Of a DNA stretch of 64,000 nucleotides, positions 33,736 to 42,809 are shown one piece after another (the stretch's first letter is position 1; each line of letters starts with the position of its first letter). The notes below the pieces were generated by a model. The model saw only the letters and a list, made by a program, of their open reading frames with translations. It had not been told where the DNA came from and did no database searches. The position numbers and the translations under genes are program-made. This DNA comes from Epilithonimonas lactis (lineage in GTDB: Bacteria > Bacteroidota > Bacteroidia > Flavobacteriales > Weeksellaceae): assembly GCF_900110605.1 (NCBI RefSeq), contig NZ_FOFI01000003.1, positions 496,001 to 560,000 of the forward strand, written 5' to 3'.

Positions 33736-35298
33736 ATGCGACGATTGCTTTTTCTATGGTTGATTTTTTTTTCCGGCGTCATTCTGACCTCGGCACAAAG
33801 CAACCCAGAAACTTTGCAACTTTTGGACAAGGCTTACAAAAGTCTTTACGAAAATCCCGACAACGCATTTCAAATCCTTCAAAACATTGATGAGAATAAG
33901 GAATCAGAACTCATCAGACAGCGCGTCCAAATCCTGTCGTCTCGAGCCTACAATTTCAAAGGTGATTATGCCAAATCCATCGAGCAATCCATTAATAAAA
34001 ATCTGAAGGAAAATAGAAACGACAACGCTTCTTTCTACGCCGATTATGCCTTGGCGCAACAATATCAGTCATTAAGGCTTTACAAACAATCCATCAGAAT
34101 TTCGCAAAATCTGGTAGACAATGCTTCGAAGATAAAATCCCAGCGTTACCCCGAAAACTTGTTGGCTTACATTTATCAGTTGAATGCTTCCAATCTGATG
34201 GTTCAGAAAAAATGGAAAGAAGCACAGGAAAACCTGAAGCAAAGCAATGCGTTACTGAAAGATTCGGATGAGGATTTTATCATTTCGATAGAAAATCAGA
34301 TTTATGAGACCTTCCTTTATATTTCTCAAAATCAAATTGATAAAGCGGAAAAAACAGCGAACGAAATTCAGACGAAACTTAATAAAACACCGCAATATAT
34401 TTTCTTGAGAGCTTTCAATCTGGATAATTTGGGAAGGATTCATTTCCTTAAAAAAGAGTATCAAAAATCGACAGAAAATCTGAATCAAGGTTTGGAATTG
34501 ATTCAAAATAAATCTTACGATGCGCTCAAAAACAGAATCTACGATGATTTGTCTAAGAATTATCTGGCATTGAAAAATGAAGCATTGTATCAAAAATATT
34601 ACTCCATTTACAAAGAGCAAACCGATAAACTCGACAAAAATAAAAAAGAAGCTATCAGGAATCTCGTCAAACTGAATGACCAATACGAAAATCAACGCAT
34701 TGAAGATTCTCACAAAAACTTCACAACGAATATTCTAATCATTTCCATCATTTGTTTGATTGGAATCGCAGCGATTATTTTCTTCAGCATTTCTGAAAAG
34801 AGAAAGACAAAATCCATCCAAAAACAAATCGATTTCGACTTGAAACAACAGGAATTCAGCAAGAAAATCGAAGAGAAAGAAATCATCAAAACCGAAAAAA
34901 CCGAAACTGAAATCTCCAAAAAACCAGTCGTCATCTCCAAGGAAAAAGAAGCGGATATCTTGGCAAGACTTGAGGAATTCGAGAAATCTGAAAACTTCCT
35001 GAGCAAGGAAATGTCACTCGCCGTACTCGCCGGACAACTGGAAACGAACACCAAATATCTCTCGGAAGTCATTAACAAATACAAAGAAAAAAATTACAAC
35101 AACTACATCAACGAACTCAGAATCAACTACATCGCTTATCTTTTGAAAACCGATTCGGCTTACCTTAATTATAAAGTAAGCTATCTGGCAGAGAAAGCCG
35201 GATTCTCTTCCCACAGCGCTTTTACGACCGTTTTCAAATCCGTAACTGGCATTTCGCCAAACACTTACATTCAGCAATTGACACAGAACAAAAAATGA
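33736..35298 (+). CDS. Membrane TPR sensor with AraC-type DNA-binding domain
   Basis: A 520-residue one-component regulator. It has a signal peptide (1-20, ends TSAQ), periplasmic TPR helices (about 25-300), one membrane helix at 332-352 (NILIISIICLIGIAAIIFF), a cytosolic coiled coil rich in Lys/Glu, and an AraC/XylS two-HTH domain at about 410-520. The last holds MSLAVLAGQLETNTKYLSEVI and VSYLAEKAGFSSHSAFTTVFKSVTGISPNTY. It is immediately followed, with a 4-bp ATGA overlap, by a related gene lacking the output domain. A TATTTTTG box lies 12 bp before the ATG. Confidence 0.87.
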   Translation: MRRLLFLWLIFFSGVILTSAQSNPETLQLLDKAYKSLYENPDNAFQILQNIDENKESELIRQRVQILSSRAYNFKGDYAKSIEQSINKNLKENRNDNASFYADYALAQQYQSLRLYKQSIRISQNLVDNASKIKSQRYPENLLAYIYQLNASNLMVQKKWKEAQENLKQSNALLKDSDEDFIISIENQIYETFLYISQNQIDKAEKTANEIQTKLNKTPQYIFLRAFNLDNLGRIHFLKKEYQKSTENLNQGLELIQNKSYDALKNRIYDDLSKNYLALKNEALYQKYYSIYKEQTDKLDKNKKEAIRNLVKLNDQYENQRIEDSHKNFTTNILIISIICLIGIAAIIFFSISEKRKTKSIQKQIDFDLKQQEFSKKIEEKEIIKTEKTETEISKKPVVISKEKEADILARLEEFEKSENFLSKEMSLAVLAGQLETNTKYLSEVINKYKEKNYNNYINELRINYIAYLLKTDSAYLNYKVSYLAEKAGFSSHSAFTTVFKSVTGISPNTYIQQLTQNKK

Positions 35299-36416
35299 AA
35301 CGCTTCCTTTTCATATTCATCCTTTTCTCATTTACCGGAATTTTCAAATCCCAGTACAACGAGGCATTGTACAAAAAAGCGTTTTCCTATGTCTACGAAA
35401 ATCCCGACAACGCCATCCAGCTTGTAGAGAAAATGCTAAAAGGTGAAAAAGATACAGACAACACCATCAAGCTCTATCAGCTGCTTTCCAGAGTTTATAT
35501 GTCCAAGCGGGATTTCGACAAATCTTTGGATTGCGTCCTGAAAATGAAGGAGCTCAGCAAATCTATTTCCAATCCGGAACAAAAAATCAAAATCCTAAAC
35601 TCCATCGCTTTGCAGTACCAAAATATGGGACTTTACAGCAAAACGATGGAATCTCTGGACGAATATTACAAGCTTTGCCAAACCTTGCCAGATGGGAAAT
35701 TCAAAACCTTGTATCTTGGATTAAATTCCGCAGTTCGAGGTTTGGTTTATAAAAATCAGGACAACAATGAGTTGGCTTTGGAGAAATTCTTCACCGCTTT
35801 AGATTACATCAAAAAAGTCGGCAATTACGAGAATTCCATCGCCAACAGCAGCGTCATTCTGTACAATGTCGGCTACAGCTATTTTTATCTCAAAAAATAT
35901 AATGAGGCGGAAAAATACTTCAGACAATCCGCAGAGGTCGCCAAAGCCGTTCACGCAGAGAGTTTGGAAGCTTTTGCCTACAAAGGTTTGTCGGAGAATT
36001 ACACCGTCTTGGGAAAACACCAGGAAGCGATTGAACTTTTGAAAAAATCTGTCAATCTGTCCAAAAAAGTCGGCGACCTTGTCTTGAGTGAAGGAATTTA
36101 TAAAGGTTTTTCGGACAATTATCTCGCACTTCAAGATTGGAACAATTATGAAGTGTACAACAAACTGTACATCGAGACGAAATTTGCAAGGGAACAAAGC
36201 GAACTCGCCTCTCTCAACAAAAGCATCGATGTGCTGAATCAGGAAAACAACAAAAAAATCGAGGAGCAAAAAGGCAGACTGAGAATCATAAGTTCCGTCA
36301 TCATCGCCATTTCTGCCGCCGTATTTATTTGGTTTCTTCTTAATTTTATCAAACACAAGCGACGCAACAAATTATTAATTGAAAAGCTGAATCAAATCAA
36401 CAAAATCACCAACTAA
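35295..36416 (+). CDS. Membrane TPR protein, output domain absent
   Basis: A 373-residue protein with signal peptide (ends IFKS), about six TPR motifs (for example YNVGYSYFYLKKYNEAEKYFRQSAEVAKA), a coiled coil and one membrane helix near residues 330-352, then a short basic tail (KHKRRNKLLIEKLNQINKITN). It shares the opening pattern YENPDNAIQL with the upstream regulator (YENPDNAFQI) and looks like a truncated duplicate without the AraC domain. Translation is coupled to the upstream gene through ATGA. It could heterodimerise with, and modulate, that regulator. Confidence 0.82.
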   Translation: MKRFLFIFILFSFTGIFKSQYNEALYKKAFSYVYENPDNAIQLVEKMLKGEKDTDNTIKLYQLLSRVYMSKRDFDKSLDCVLKMKELSKSISNPEQKIKILNSIALQYQNMGLYSKTMESLDEYYKLCQTLPDGKFKTLYLGLNSAVRGLVYKNQDNNELALEKFFTALDYIKKVGNYENSIANSSVILYNVGYSYFYLKKYNEAEKYFRQSAEVAKAVHAESLEAFAYKGLSENYTVLGKHQEAIELLKKSVNLSKKVGDLVLSEGIYKGFSDNYLALQDWNNYEVYNKLYIETKFAREQSELASLNKSIDVLNQENNKKIEEQKGRLRIISSVIIAISAAVFIWFLLNFIKHKRRNKLLIEKLNQINKITN

Positions 36417-36419
36417 AGA

Positions 36420-36875
36420 ATGAAGAATATTTTCGACCAAAACGATACGAGCCATTTCATCAAGAGAATCAATGCGCTTACGGAAGATTCTTTCCCAAAA
36501 TGGGGCGTGATGTCCGTAGACAAAATGCTGGCACACTGCAACATCACCTACGAACTCATCTACGAATCCGAAAAACACAAGAAACCAGGCCTTATCACCA
36601 AATGGATTCTGAAACGCTTCGTCAAATCAACGGTCGTGAGCGAAACGCCGTACAAACACAACTCGCCAACTTCCGCAATGTTCGTCATCACAGACAACAA
36701 AAGTTTCGAGGACGAGAGAAAACGCATCATCGGATTCATCCAGAAAACCCAGCAGTTGGGCGCAGACGCGTTCGAAGGGAAAGAAAGTTTCAACTTCGGA
36801 AAACTCACTTCTACCGAGTGGAACAATATGATGGCCAAACACCTCGACCACCATTTGCAGCAATTTGGGGTTTAG
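36420..36875 (+). CDS. DUF1569 family protein (DinB-like fold)
   Basis: A 151-residue soluble protein with the DUF1569 pattern: RINALTEDSFPKWGVMSVDKMLAHCNITYEL at the start and EWNNMMAKHLDHHLQQFGV at the end. The histidines in MLAHC and KHLDHHLQQF make the DinB-type three-histidine metal site. It starts 3 bp after the TPR gene stop, so the three genes probably form one transcript. The reaction is unknown. Confidence 0.86.
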   Translation: MKNIFDQNDTSHFIKRINALTEDSFPKWGVMSVDKMLAHCNITYELIYESEKHKKPGLITKWILKRFVKSTVVSETPYKHNSPTSAMFVITDNKSFEDERKRIIGFIQKTQQLGADAFEGKESFNFGKLTSTEWNNMMAKHLDHHLQQFGV

Positions 36876-36926
36876 AATTTGAGCAGCTTTTGACTACGTC
36901 GAATAGCAATTTGTCATTATTTTTAT

Positions 36927-37013
36927 GGCAGCTATTTCCGCCTTCCACTCCCGCTATTTTTTGCCTTCGCTCTTCCAGCCACAAAAAAATGAGCTCCGTT
37001 CAAGTCGGGCTGC
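36927..37013 (+). repeat. Repeat B, copy 2
   Basis: GGCAGCTATTTCCGCCTTCC through GAGCTCCGTTCAAGTCGGGC ending TGC is the reverse complement of 14524-14609 with few changes. It fills the space between the DUF1569 gene and the next gene. Upstream, ACGTCGAATAGCAA (36897-36910) also occurs at 41519-41532. Confidence 0.9.
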
Positions 37014-37052
37014 GAGTGATTCGCCGTTCCAATCACCATTAAATCAAACCAT

Positions 37053-37499
37053 ATGAAAAAACTCGTCTTTGTTTTAGTACTAATTTTTGGCTTCACATTT
37101 TTCAACGCTCAGAACATTGAAAAAGAACTCCAAAACAACAGTGAACTTTTCACCGGAAAAATCGACGATTCTGCCACTCTGAAAGTTCTTTTCGAAACCG
37201 TTTCTTCCGAAAATCCAAAATTAGGCAGTTACAAAGTCACAGGATATTCCGACGTCGAAGGAACAAAAGCCGACTTCGAAGGGACAATCACTTTCAATCC
37301 CACAAAAAGTAAAAACTCAAAAGAAAGGGTCAAAATCTACGATTTGAAACTCTCGGAAAAAGGAACCGGAAAACACAACGGCATTTTCACAGGAGAACTC
37401 ACCACCAAAAAATCATCAGAAAAAAACCAATTGAAATTCGAAGGAACTTGGCAAAATTATGGAAACACTTTAAAATTCCCTTTCTATTTCAATAATTAA
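37053..37499 (+). CDS. Small secreted protein, unknown
   Basis: A 148-residue protein with a clear signal peptide (MKKLVFVLVLIFGFTFFNA, cut before QNIEK). The mature part is beta-rich: GSYKVTGYSDVEGTKADFEGTITF and KHNGIFTGELTTKKSSEKNQLKFEGTW look like repeated antiparallel strands of a small barrel. I recognise no family. It is expected to be periplasmic or secreted. Its promoter must lie at or within repeat B, which ends 39 bp upstream. Confidence 0.68.
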   Translation: MKKLVFVLVLIFGFTFFNAQNIEKELQNNSELFTGKIDDSATLKVLFETVSSENPKLGSYKVTGYSDVEGTKADFEGTITFNPTKSKNSKERVKIYDLKLSEKGTGKHNGIFTGELTTKKSSEKNQLKFEGTWQNYGNTLKFPFYFNN

Positions 37500-37546
37500 T
37501 TGTCAGGCTGAGTCTCTCGAAGCCATTTTATCATAAAAATTCAAAA

Positions 37547-38608
37547 ATGAAACTTTTCACACCTATAAAATTCAGAAACATAGAACTGAAAAACCGAATC
37601 GTGATGTCGCCAATGTGTATGTACTCTGCAGTAGAAGGCGTTGCGAATGATTTCCATTTCGTGCATTACGGCAGTCGTGCACAAGGCGGCGCCGGACTTA
37701 TCATTGTGGAGGCAACCGCCGTAGAACCGCGCGGGAGAATCACTAACAAATGTCTTGGAATCTGGAATGATGAACAAGCTTTGGCTTTGAAAAAAATAGT
37801 CAATTTCGTTCACGAAAACTCGGAAAGCAAAATCGGAATCCAGCTGGCTCACGCCGGCAGAAAAGGTTCTATCTCCACAGAAACCAACCGTCAATTGGAT
37901 TTGGAAGAAGGTTGGGAAACCATCGCACCAAGCCCGATTCCGTTCCATCATTCAGAAAGAACGCCACACAAATTGACTGTTGAAGAAATCAAAGAATTGG
38001 TAGAAGATTTCCGAAAAGCTGCAAAAAGAGCCGTTGACGCAGGTTTTGATGTCATAGAAATCCACGGTGCGCACGGATACTTGATTCACCAATTCTTGTC
38101 ACCACTTTCCAATGCAAGAACCGACGAATACGGTGGAAATTCAGAAAACCGCTCAAGATTCTTAATGGAAATTGTGGACACAGTGAATGCTGAAATCACA
38201 AACGACATTGCACTTTTCGTAAGAATCTCCGGAACAGAATACGCAGAAAACGGTTGGAATGTGAATGACAGCGCAGAACTCGCCAAAGTTTTAAAAACCA
38301 AAAATGTAGATTTGATAGACGTTTCCAGCGGTGGAAACATCAATGGTGTAACGATTCCATTGAGTCCAGGTTACCAAGTTCCACTGGCAGAAGATGTGAA
38401 GAAAATCGCAGAAATAGATACAGCCGCAGTTGGACTCATCACCACAGCTGAACAAGCCGAAGAAATCCTGAAAAGTGGTCAAGCAGATTTGATTTTCCTG
38501 GCAAGAGAGATTCTGAGAAATCCATATTTTGCAGTGCAGGCAGCTTGGAAAAATAATGAGGAGAATTTCTATCCGCACCAGTATTTAAGAGCGAAACCAG
38601 CGAAGTAA
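37547..38608 (+). CDS. YqjM/NamA-type NADPH:flavin oxidoreductase (Old Yellow Enzyme)
   Basis: A 353-residue FMN enzyme that reduces activated C=C bonds. The class II (thermophilic-like/YqjM) signatures are present: C24 and Y26 in MSPMCMYSA, QLAHAGRKGS, the substrate-binding pair H173/H176 in EIHGAHGYL, and SPLSNARTDEYGGNSENRSRF. The FMN phosphate site is near GLITTAEQAEEIL and DLIFLAREILRNPYF. The physiological substrate is unknown. The next gene overlaps its stop codon by one base (TAATG). Confidence 0.92.
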   Translation: MKLFTPIKFRNIELKNRIVMSPMCMYSAVEGVANDFHFVHYGSRAQGGAGLIIVEATAVEPRGRITNKCLGIWNDEQALALKKIVNFVHENSESKIGIQLAHAGRKGSISTETNRQLDLEEGWETIAPSPIPFHHSERTPHKLTVEEIKELVEDFRKAAKRAVDAGFDVIEIHGAHGYLIHQFLSPLSNARTDEYGGNSENRSRFLMEIVDTVNAEITNDIALFVRISGTEYAENGWNVNDSAELAKVLKTKNVDLIDVSSGGNINGVTIPLSPGYQVPLAEDVKKIAEIDTAAVGLITTAEQAEEILKSGQADLIFLAREILRNPYFAVQAAWKNNEENFYPHQYLRAKPAK

Positions 38609-39012
38609 TGATACTTGCACAAATCTTACATTCTCTGTTTTTTATTTTTGTGAGCTATGTTCTTTATTTGAAGTATAATAATGGAGTTGTAAAACCAAGT
38701 TATATCTACTCAATTGTTTTCTGTGGTTTACTCCTTTTTGTCTTTAATTATTTTTTCAAAGGATTATCAAACAGATTGTTTCTGTTTTTATTAATGTTTT
38801 CGCTTTCGTTTGTAATACTTCAGTTTATGAAGAAGTTTGTGAATGTCTTCGGAAATAATGAAGAGTTAGCAAAACGAAAACAATTGAAAGTAAATGTTTT
38901 ATCTGTTCAAGATTTCGTATTCAAAAAATTATTTATCGGACTAATATGTTTTTATCAACTATTGCTCATTTGGGTTCCCGGAATTTTTGAGAAAATGATG
39001 GAAAATCAATAA
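38608..39012 (+). CDS. Small membrane protein, unknown
   Basis: A 134-residue protein with four predicted helices (about residues 3-20, 30-46, 53-70 and 105-125) and a basic loop between the third and fourth. Its ATG overlaps the stop of the oxidoreductase gene (TAATG), so it is translationally coupled. It is AT-richer than its neighbour. No family is recognised. Confidence 0.62.
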   Translation: MILAQILHSLFFIFVSYVLYLKYNNGVVKPSYIYSIVFCGLLLFVFNYFFKGLSNRLFLFLLMFSLSFVILQFMKKFVNVFGNNEELAKRKQLKVNVLSVQDFVFKKLFIGLICFYQLLLIWVPGIFEKMMENQ

Positions 39013-39051
39013 TAAAAAAGACTTAACGAATTCTCGCTAAGTCTTTTTTAT
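39013..39051. terminator. Bidirectional terminator
   Basis: Stem AAAAAGACTTA / TAAGTCTTTTT with a 13-nt loop between the convergent membrane-protein gene and hemL. Confidence 0.88.
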
Positions 39052-39056
39052 TTTAT

Positions 39057-40337
39057 CTAATACTGAAAATTCCTAAAAGCTTCCAGCGTCTTATCAATCT
39101 CCGTATCGCCAATTGCAGACGAAATAAACCAGGTTTCATAACCACTCGGCGGAAGGTAGATTCCCTGTTTCAAAACCTGATGAAACAGATTGTTGAACAA
39201 GCCAATATTTGAATTATTCACCTCATTAAAATTACTCGCAGAGGTCACATCAAAGAAAATCGACATCATACTTCCCTTTCGATTGATTCTGTGTTTTATG
39301 CCCTTCTCATTCAGGATTTTTCCAATCTCGAAATCTAAGGTTTCTGTCGTTTTTGCTAATTTATTATAGAATTCTGGGTCTTGTTTTATTAGTTGCAAAG
39401 TTTTTAGTCCAGCCCGCATCGCCAAAGGATTTCCGCTCAAAGTTCCGGCTTGGTAAACGTTTCCTCTTGGCGAAAGGTAATTCATAATTTCGTTGCGTCC
39501 AGCAAATGCACCAACTGGCAATCCGCCACCAATCACTTTTCCGTAAGTCACCAAATCGGCTTTCACATTCAAAGCTTCCTGTGCGCCACCAAATGCCAAT
39601 CGGAAACCGGTCATCACCTCATCAAAAATCAAAAGTGCACCATTCTCATCACAGATTTTTCTAAGGTTTTGAAGGAAATTATTCTCCGGCAAAATACAAC
39701 CCATATTCCCAGCAATCGGTTCTACGATGATGCAGGCAATCTGTTCCGGATTCGCTTTGAAAAGGTCTTCAACTTGCTCAAAATTATTATATTCTGCCAA
39801 CAAAGTATCTTTCGCAGTTCCTTGCGTTACGCCTGGCGAATTGGGGCTTCCAAACGTTGCCATTCCACTTCCCGCCTGAATCAAAAACGAATCCGAATGC
39901 CCGTGGTAACAGCCTTCAAACTTGATGATTTTCTCTCTTCCAGTAAATCCTCTTGCCAAACGAATCGCGCTCATACAAGCCTCAGTTCCGGAAGAAACCA
40001 TTCTGATTTGGTCAACATTCGGTACATTTTCTACGATGTACTTTGCAATTTCGGTTTCCAATTCTGTTGGCGCTCCGAAAGAAAATCCTTTCTCCGCCTG
40101 CAATTTCAAAGCTTCCAAAACTTCTGGATGCGTGTGTCCCAAGATGGCTGGTCCCCAAGAATTGATGTAATCGATGTAGTTTCTGTCGTCCTCATCGGTC
40201 AGGTAAGCACCTTTGGCAGACTTCATAAAAAGTGGAACGCCACCCACAGATTTGAATGCACGAACTGGCGAATTCACACCGCCAGGAATATATTTGTACG
40301 CCTCTTCAAAAAGCGCTGAACTTCTTTGGTATAACAT
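39057..40337 (-). CDS. hemL: Glutamate-1-semialdehyde 2,1-aminomutase
   Basis: A PLP enzyme of the C5 pathway that turns glutamate-1-semialdehyde into 5-aminolevulinate, the precursor of haem. It is 426 residues long, the normal size. The opening ([23 protein letters not shown]) is typical of HemL. The PLP-phosphate region [16 protein letters not shown], the EGCYHGHSD segment, the DEVMTGFR motif and the Schiff-base lysine K267 in [11 protein letters not shown] are all present. hemJ, a later haem-pathway gene, is in the same window at 53 kb but not linked. Confidence 0.96.
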   Translation of the reverse strand: MLYQRSSALFEEAYKYIPGGVNSPVRAFKSVGGVPLFMKSAKGAYLTDEDDRNYIDYINSWGPAILGHTHPEVLEALKLQAEKGFSFGAPTELETEIAKYIVENVPNVDQIRMVSSGTEACMSAIRLARGFTGREKIIKFEGCYHGHSDSFLIQAGSGMATFGSPNSPGVTQGTAKDTLLAEYNNFEQVEDLFKANPEQIACIIVEPIAGNMGCILPENNFLQNLRKICDENGALLIFDEVMTGFRLAFGGAQEALNVKADLVTYGKVIGGGLPVGAFAGRNEIMNYLSPRGNVYQAGTLSGNPLAMRAGLKTLQLIKQDPEFYNKLAKTTETLDFEIGKILNEKGIKHRINRKGSMMSIFFDVTSASNFNEVNNSNIGLFNNLFHQVLKQGIYLPPSGYETWFISSAIGDTEIDKTLEAFRNFQY

Positions 40338-40406
40338 TGTTGTTGATAGTTGTTGGTTGATAGTTGTTAGTTTTAATTCTAATTTCTAACATCTGGTTTC
40401 TAAATT

Positions 40407-41471
40407 CTAAGACCTCGGTTTCTTATTCTGAAGATAAATCAATTGTCCGGATTTCGGCTGTTCACCTTGGTTCATCCTGTTTTTGCTATAAAGTTTTTTC
40501 TCCTTGATGGCAAATTTCTGAGCAATATCGTGCATCGTTTCGCCCGTTCCAGCTTTGTAAGTCGCCTTGTTTCCTGATGAATTTTTACCTTCCAGGAAGA
40601 TGATGTCGTTCTTCGCCAGTTTAGAACTTTCCAATTCGTTGTACTTCATCAGACGTTTTTCGCTGATTCCAAACTTCTTAGAAATCTCAGAAATATCCGC
40701 ATCCACAGGCATTATGAAAAACTTAAGACCATCATTCGGATGATTCTTGACTAAGATATTTTTCAGAAGCGCCGTTCTCGTTTTAGAATCTACGATTTCC
40801 GACACTTTATTCTGTTGTTTGGCGTAGGAACCTTGCGTGTAATCCACTTTGATGGTTGGCGGAGCAACTTTGTCATTTTGTTTTTCCTGACCCAATTGCG
40901 CCATAAAAACCGCATCGTTGTTCAGCGCAGGATACAATTTCAAGATGGCATAATAAACCTCATCTTTGCTCGTCTTATCAAATTCATACAATTTGTACCG
41001 CTCGATTTTATCAATCAAAATATGCGCATATCTAGGATTCGTCGCATAGCCCGCCTTTTTCAGTCCGTGCGCCCAAGCCTTGTAATCCTTCGCATCCAGC
41101 TTGAACAATCCGACATAATATTTTCGCGTCGCCAAAAAAATCGAATGGTCTTCATAAGACTGCTTCGGGTCGTCATACACGCGGAAACACTCGTTGGGAG
41201 CGTCGTCCGTGTGTTTCATTGTTTTTCCCGTCCAGTCTTCTTTGCATTTGATTCCGAAGTGGTTTTTCCCTTGTTGCGCCAGTCGGCTTTGTCCGCCTCC
41301 GGTTTCCAAAAGTCCCTGAGCCAAAGTGATGCTCGCTGGAATCTTATATTTCTCCATTTCTTCCACCGCGTACGGCGCAAATTTTTGGATATATTGGTCT
41401 TCCGTTTTCCAGGTTTGCGCTTTCACCAAGCCTAAAACACCCAAAAAACCAATCACTAATAACTTTCTCAT
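40407..41471 (-). CDS. Glucosaminidase with LysM repeats (peptidoglycan hydrolase)
   Basis: A 354-residue cell-wall hydrolase. It has a signal peptide (MRKLLVIGFLGVLGLVKA) and then a mannosyl-glycoprotein endo-beta-N-acetylglucosaminidase domain (about 25-165) with catalytic-type E56 in AQGLLETGGGQSRLAQQGKNHFGIKC and the KKAGYATNPRYAHIL segment. Two LysM-like modules follow towards the C-terminus (about 255-295 and 305-350: ADISEISKKFGISEKRLMKYN and ETMHDIAQKFAIKEKKLY), which should bind glycan. It likely cleaves between GlcNAc and MurNAc in the periplasm. Confidence 0.92.
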   Translation of the reverse strand: MRKLLVIGFLGVLGLVKAQTWKTEDQYIQKFAPYAVEEMEKYKIPASITLAQGLLETGGGQSRLAQQGKNHFGIKCKEDWTGKTMKHTDDAPNECFRVYDDPKQSYEDHSIFLATRKYYVGLFKLDAKDYKAWAHGLKKAGYATNPRYAHILIDKIERYKLYEFDKTSKDEVYYAILKLYPALNNDAVFMAQLGQEKQNDKVAPPTIKVDYTQGSYAKQQNKVSEIVDSKTRTALLKNILVKNHPNDGLKFFIMPVDADISEISKKFGISEKRLMKYNELESSKLAKNDIIFLEGKNSSGNKATYKAGTGETMHDIAQKFAIKEKKLYSKNRMNQGEQPKSGQLIYLQNKKPRS

Positions 41472-41549
41472 ATTTATTTTTTACAAAATACTTTTATTTT
41501 TCAGGAGCTTGTTGACCAACGTCGAATAGCAACTTGACAGTTCTTATTT

Positions 41550-41640
41550 GGAGCTATTTCCCGCTATCCACTATTACTCCTCGCGCCAAAGCTTTACCCA
41601 GCTCTTGCTGTGGGGTAACCGTTACTATCGGGGCTATGGG
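41550..41640 (+). repeat. Repeat C, copy 2
   Basis: GGAGCTATTTCCCGCTATCC through GGTAACCGTTACTATCGGGG then CTATGGG. It is almost the exact reverse complement of 42810-42899 (same internal TTTACCCA and CTGTGGGGT words). The two copies stand on either side of one PLP-deaminase gene. Confidence 0.9.
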
Positions 41641-41697
41641 TTTCCTAATTCTTTTCAAGATTTGTCTTTAAAAATTTCCCCATCCAAAACTCCACCA

Positions 41698-41731
41698 ACC
41701 CCTTCAGAGTTTGAAACTCTGAAGGGGTTTT
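41698..41731. repeat. Repeat D hairpin, copy 2
   Basis: A perfect palindrome based on CCCCTTCAGAGTTT / GAAACTCTGAAGGGG, followed by TTTT on the plus strand. Its relative is at 26141-26170. It lies 10 bp beyond the stop of the deaminase gene, where it may act as a transcript end, though the minus-strand side lacks a T run. Confidence 0.8.
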
Positions 41732-41741
41732 CGTCCTGCTA

Positions 41742-42662
41742 TTACAGATTCAAACTTATCAATTCTCTTCCTTTATTCTTCAAAAACAAATTCGCTCCTT
41801 TGATGCCTTGCAATCCGCCGGTATGAAAAGCCAAAACCTTTGAACCTTTCGGGAAAAATCCTTTTTGTGCCAATTCAAAAATGGTTTGCATTAGCTTTCC
41901 AGTATAAATCGGGTCCAGCGGAATCTGATATTCGTCAAAGAACCAATTTATAAAACGGACATTCTCTTCTGATATTTTGCCATAGCGGTTTTCATCCGCA
42001 TTTACCAATTCGAAGTTTCCCTTTCCGCTCCATTCCAGAATTGTCTTTTCCAGCGAATCATCTCTTACAACCTTGATGCCTAAAACCTTTTGACCAGCTT
42101 CCGCAAATTTGGAAATCCCGGCAATTGTTCCGCCGGTTCCAACTGCGGTGCAAAGATAATCAAAATCTTTGGTGTCGTTTCCCAGCATATATTGCACCCC
42201 TTCCACAGCCGATTCATTGCTTCCACCTTCCGGAATAATTAATGAATTCGGATATTGATTTGAAAAATTTTCAGTTAGCTTTTCTTTGTTCTGATAATCT
42301 TCTCTTGACACAAAATGAAAATCCATTCCGTTTTTTGAGGCTTCGGAAAGTGTGGGATTTTCTTGCCAATTATTTTCCAATTCATTTCCGCGGATGATTC
42401 CAACGGTCTTGATTCCAAACTCTTTTCCAAAAGCAGAAACCGATGCAATGTGATTTGAAAATGCGCCACCAAAAGTAATCAACAATGGATTTTGAGGTTT
42501 TGATTCCAGATATTGGTTGACGTTTAGGAAGAGTTTCCAGAATTTGTTTCCAGAAATTTTTTGATGAATGAGGTCTTCTCTTTTGACGAAAATCTGGACA
42601 TCAAAATTGGTTTCGATTTCTGTGATGGGGATTTTATGTTCAGGGATTTGAAGCATCTTCAA
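41742..42662 (-). CDS. ACC deaminase / D-cysteine desulfhydrase family PLP enzyme
   Basis: A 306-residue fold-type II PLP enzyme. The Schiff-base lysine is K40 in QKISGNKFWKL. Other landmarks are ITFGGAFSNHIASVSAFG, IPEGGSNESAVEGVQYML and the phosphate loop TAVGTGGTIAGI. The family covers 1-aminocyclopropane-1-carboxylate deaminase and D-cysteine desulfhydrase, which differ at few positions; I cannot tell which from sequence. The D-cysteine type is commoner outside plant associates. It is flanked by inverted copies of repeat C. Confidence 0.88.
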   Translation of the reverse strand: MKMLQIPEHKIPITEIETNFDVQIFVKREDLIHQKISGNKFWKLFLNVNQYLESKPQNPLLITFGGAFSNHIASVSAFGKEFGIKTVGIIRGNELENNWQENPTLSEASKNGMDFHFVSREDYQNKEKLTENFSNQYPNSLIIPEGGSNESAVEGVQYMLGNDTKDFDYLCTAVGTGGTIAGISKFAEAGQKVLGIKVVRDDSLEKTILEWSGKGNFELVNADENRYGKISEENVRFINWFFDEYQIPLDPIYTGKLMQTIFELAQKGFFPKGSKVLAFHTGGLQGIKGANLFLKNKGRELISLNL

Positions 42663-42809
42663 AATTACTGATTTTGATTTAGAATTGCGTTTTATTTGTC
42701 AGATAAACCACCCCGTCTTCCAAATTTTACAATTTGGAATCCACCCCTCCAAAGGAGGGGAATGTTGGAATGTTCAATTAATCTGAAAACTTGGTTTGGA
42801 TGTCAAAAT

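Noticed and set aside
36500-37042. A 180-codon plus-strand frame overlapping the DUF1569 gene
   Set aside because: It is an out-of-frame shadow of the DUF1569 gene extended by repeat B; composition is arginine-rich and unlike a real protein.
39450-40319. A long plus-strand frame of 289 codons antisense to hemL
   Set aside because: hemL on the other strand is a clear family member over its full length, and the antisense frame shows no motif.
40338-40406. Reiterated GTTGATAGTTGTTGGTTG words before hemL as a possible regulatory repeat
   Set aside because: Short simple-sequence stretch without periodic unit or palindrome; similar words occur by slippage in AT-rich spacers.
41548-41826. A 92-codon plus-strand frame beginning MELFPAIHYYSSRQ
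   Set aside because: It is translated repeat C running into the antisense of the deaminase gene. Frames of this type arise wherever the repeat occurs.
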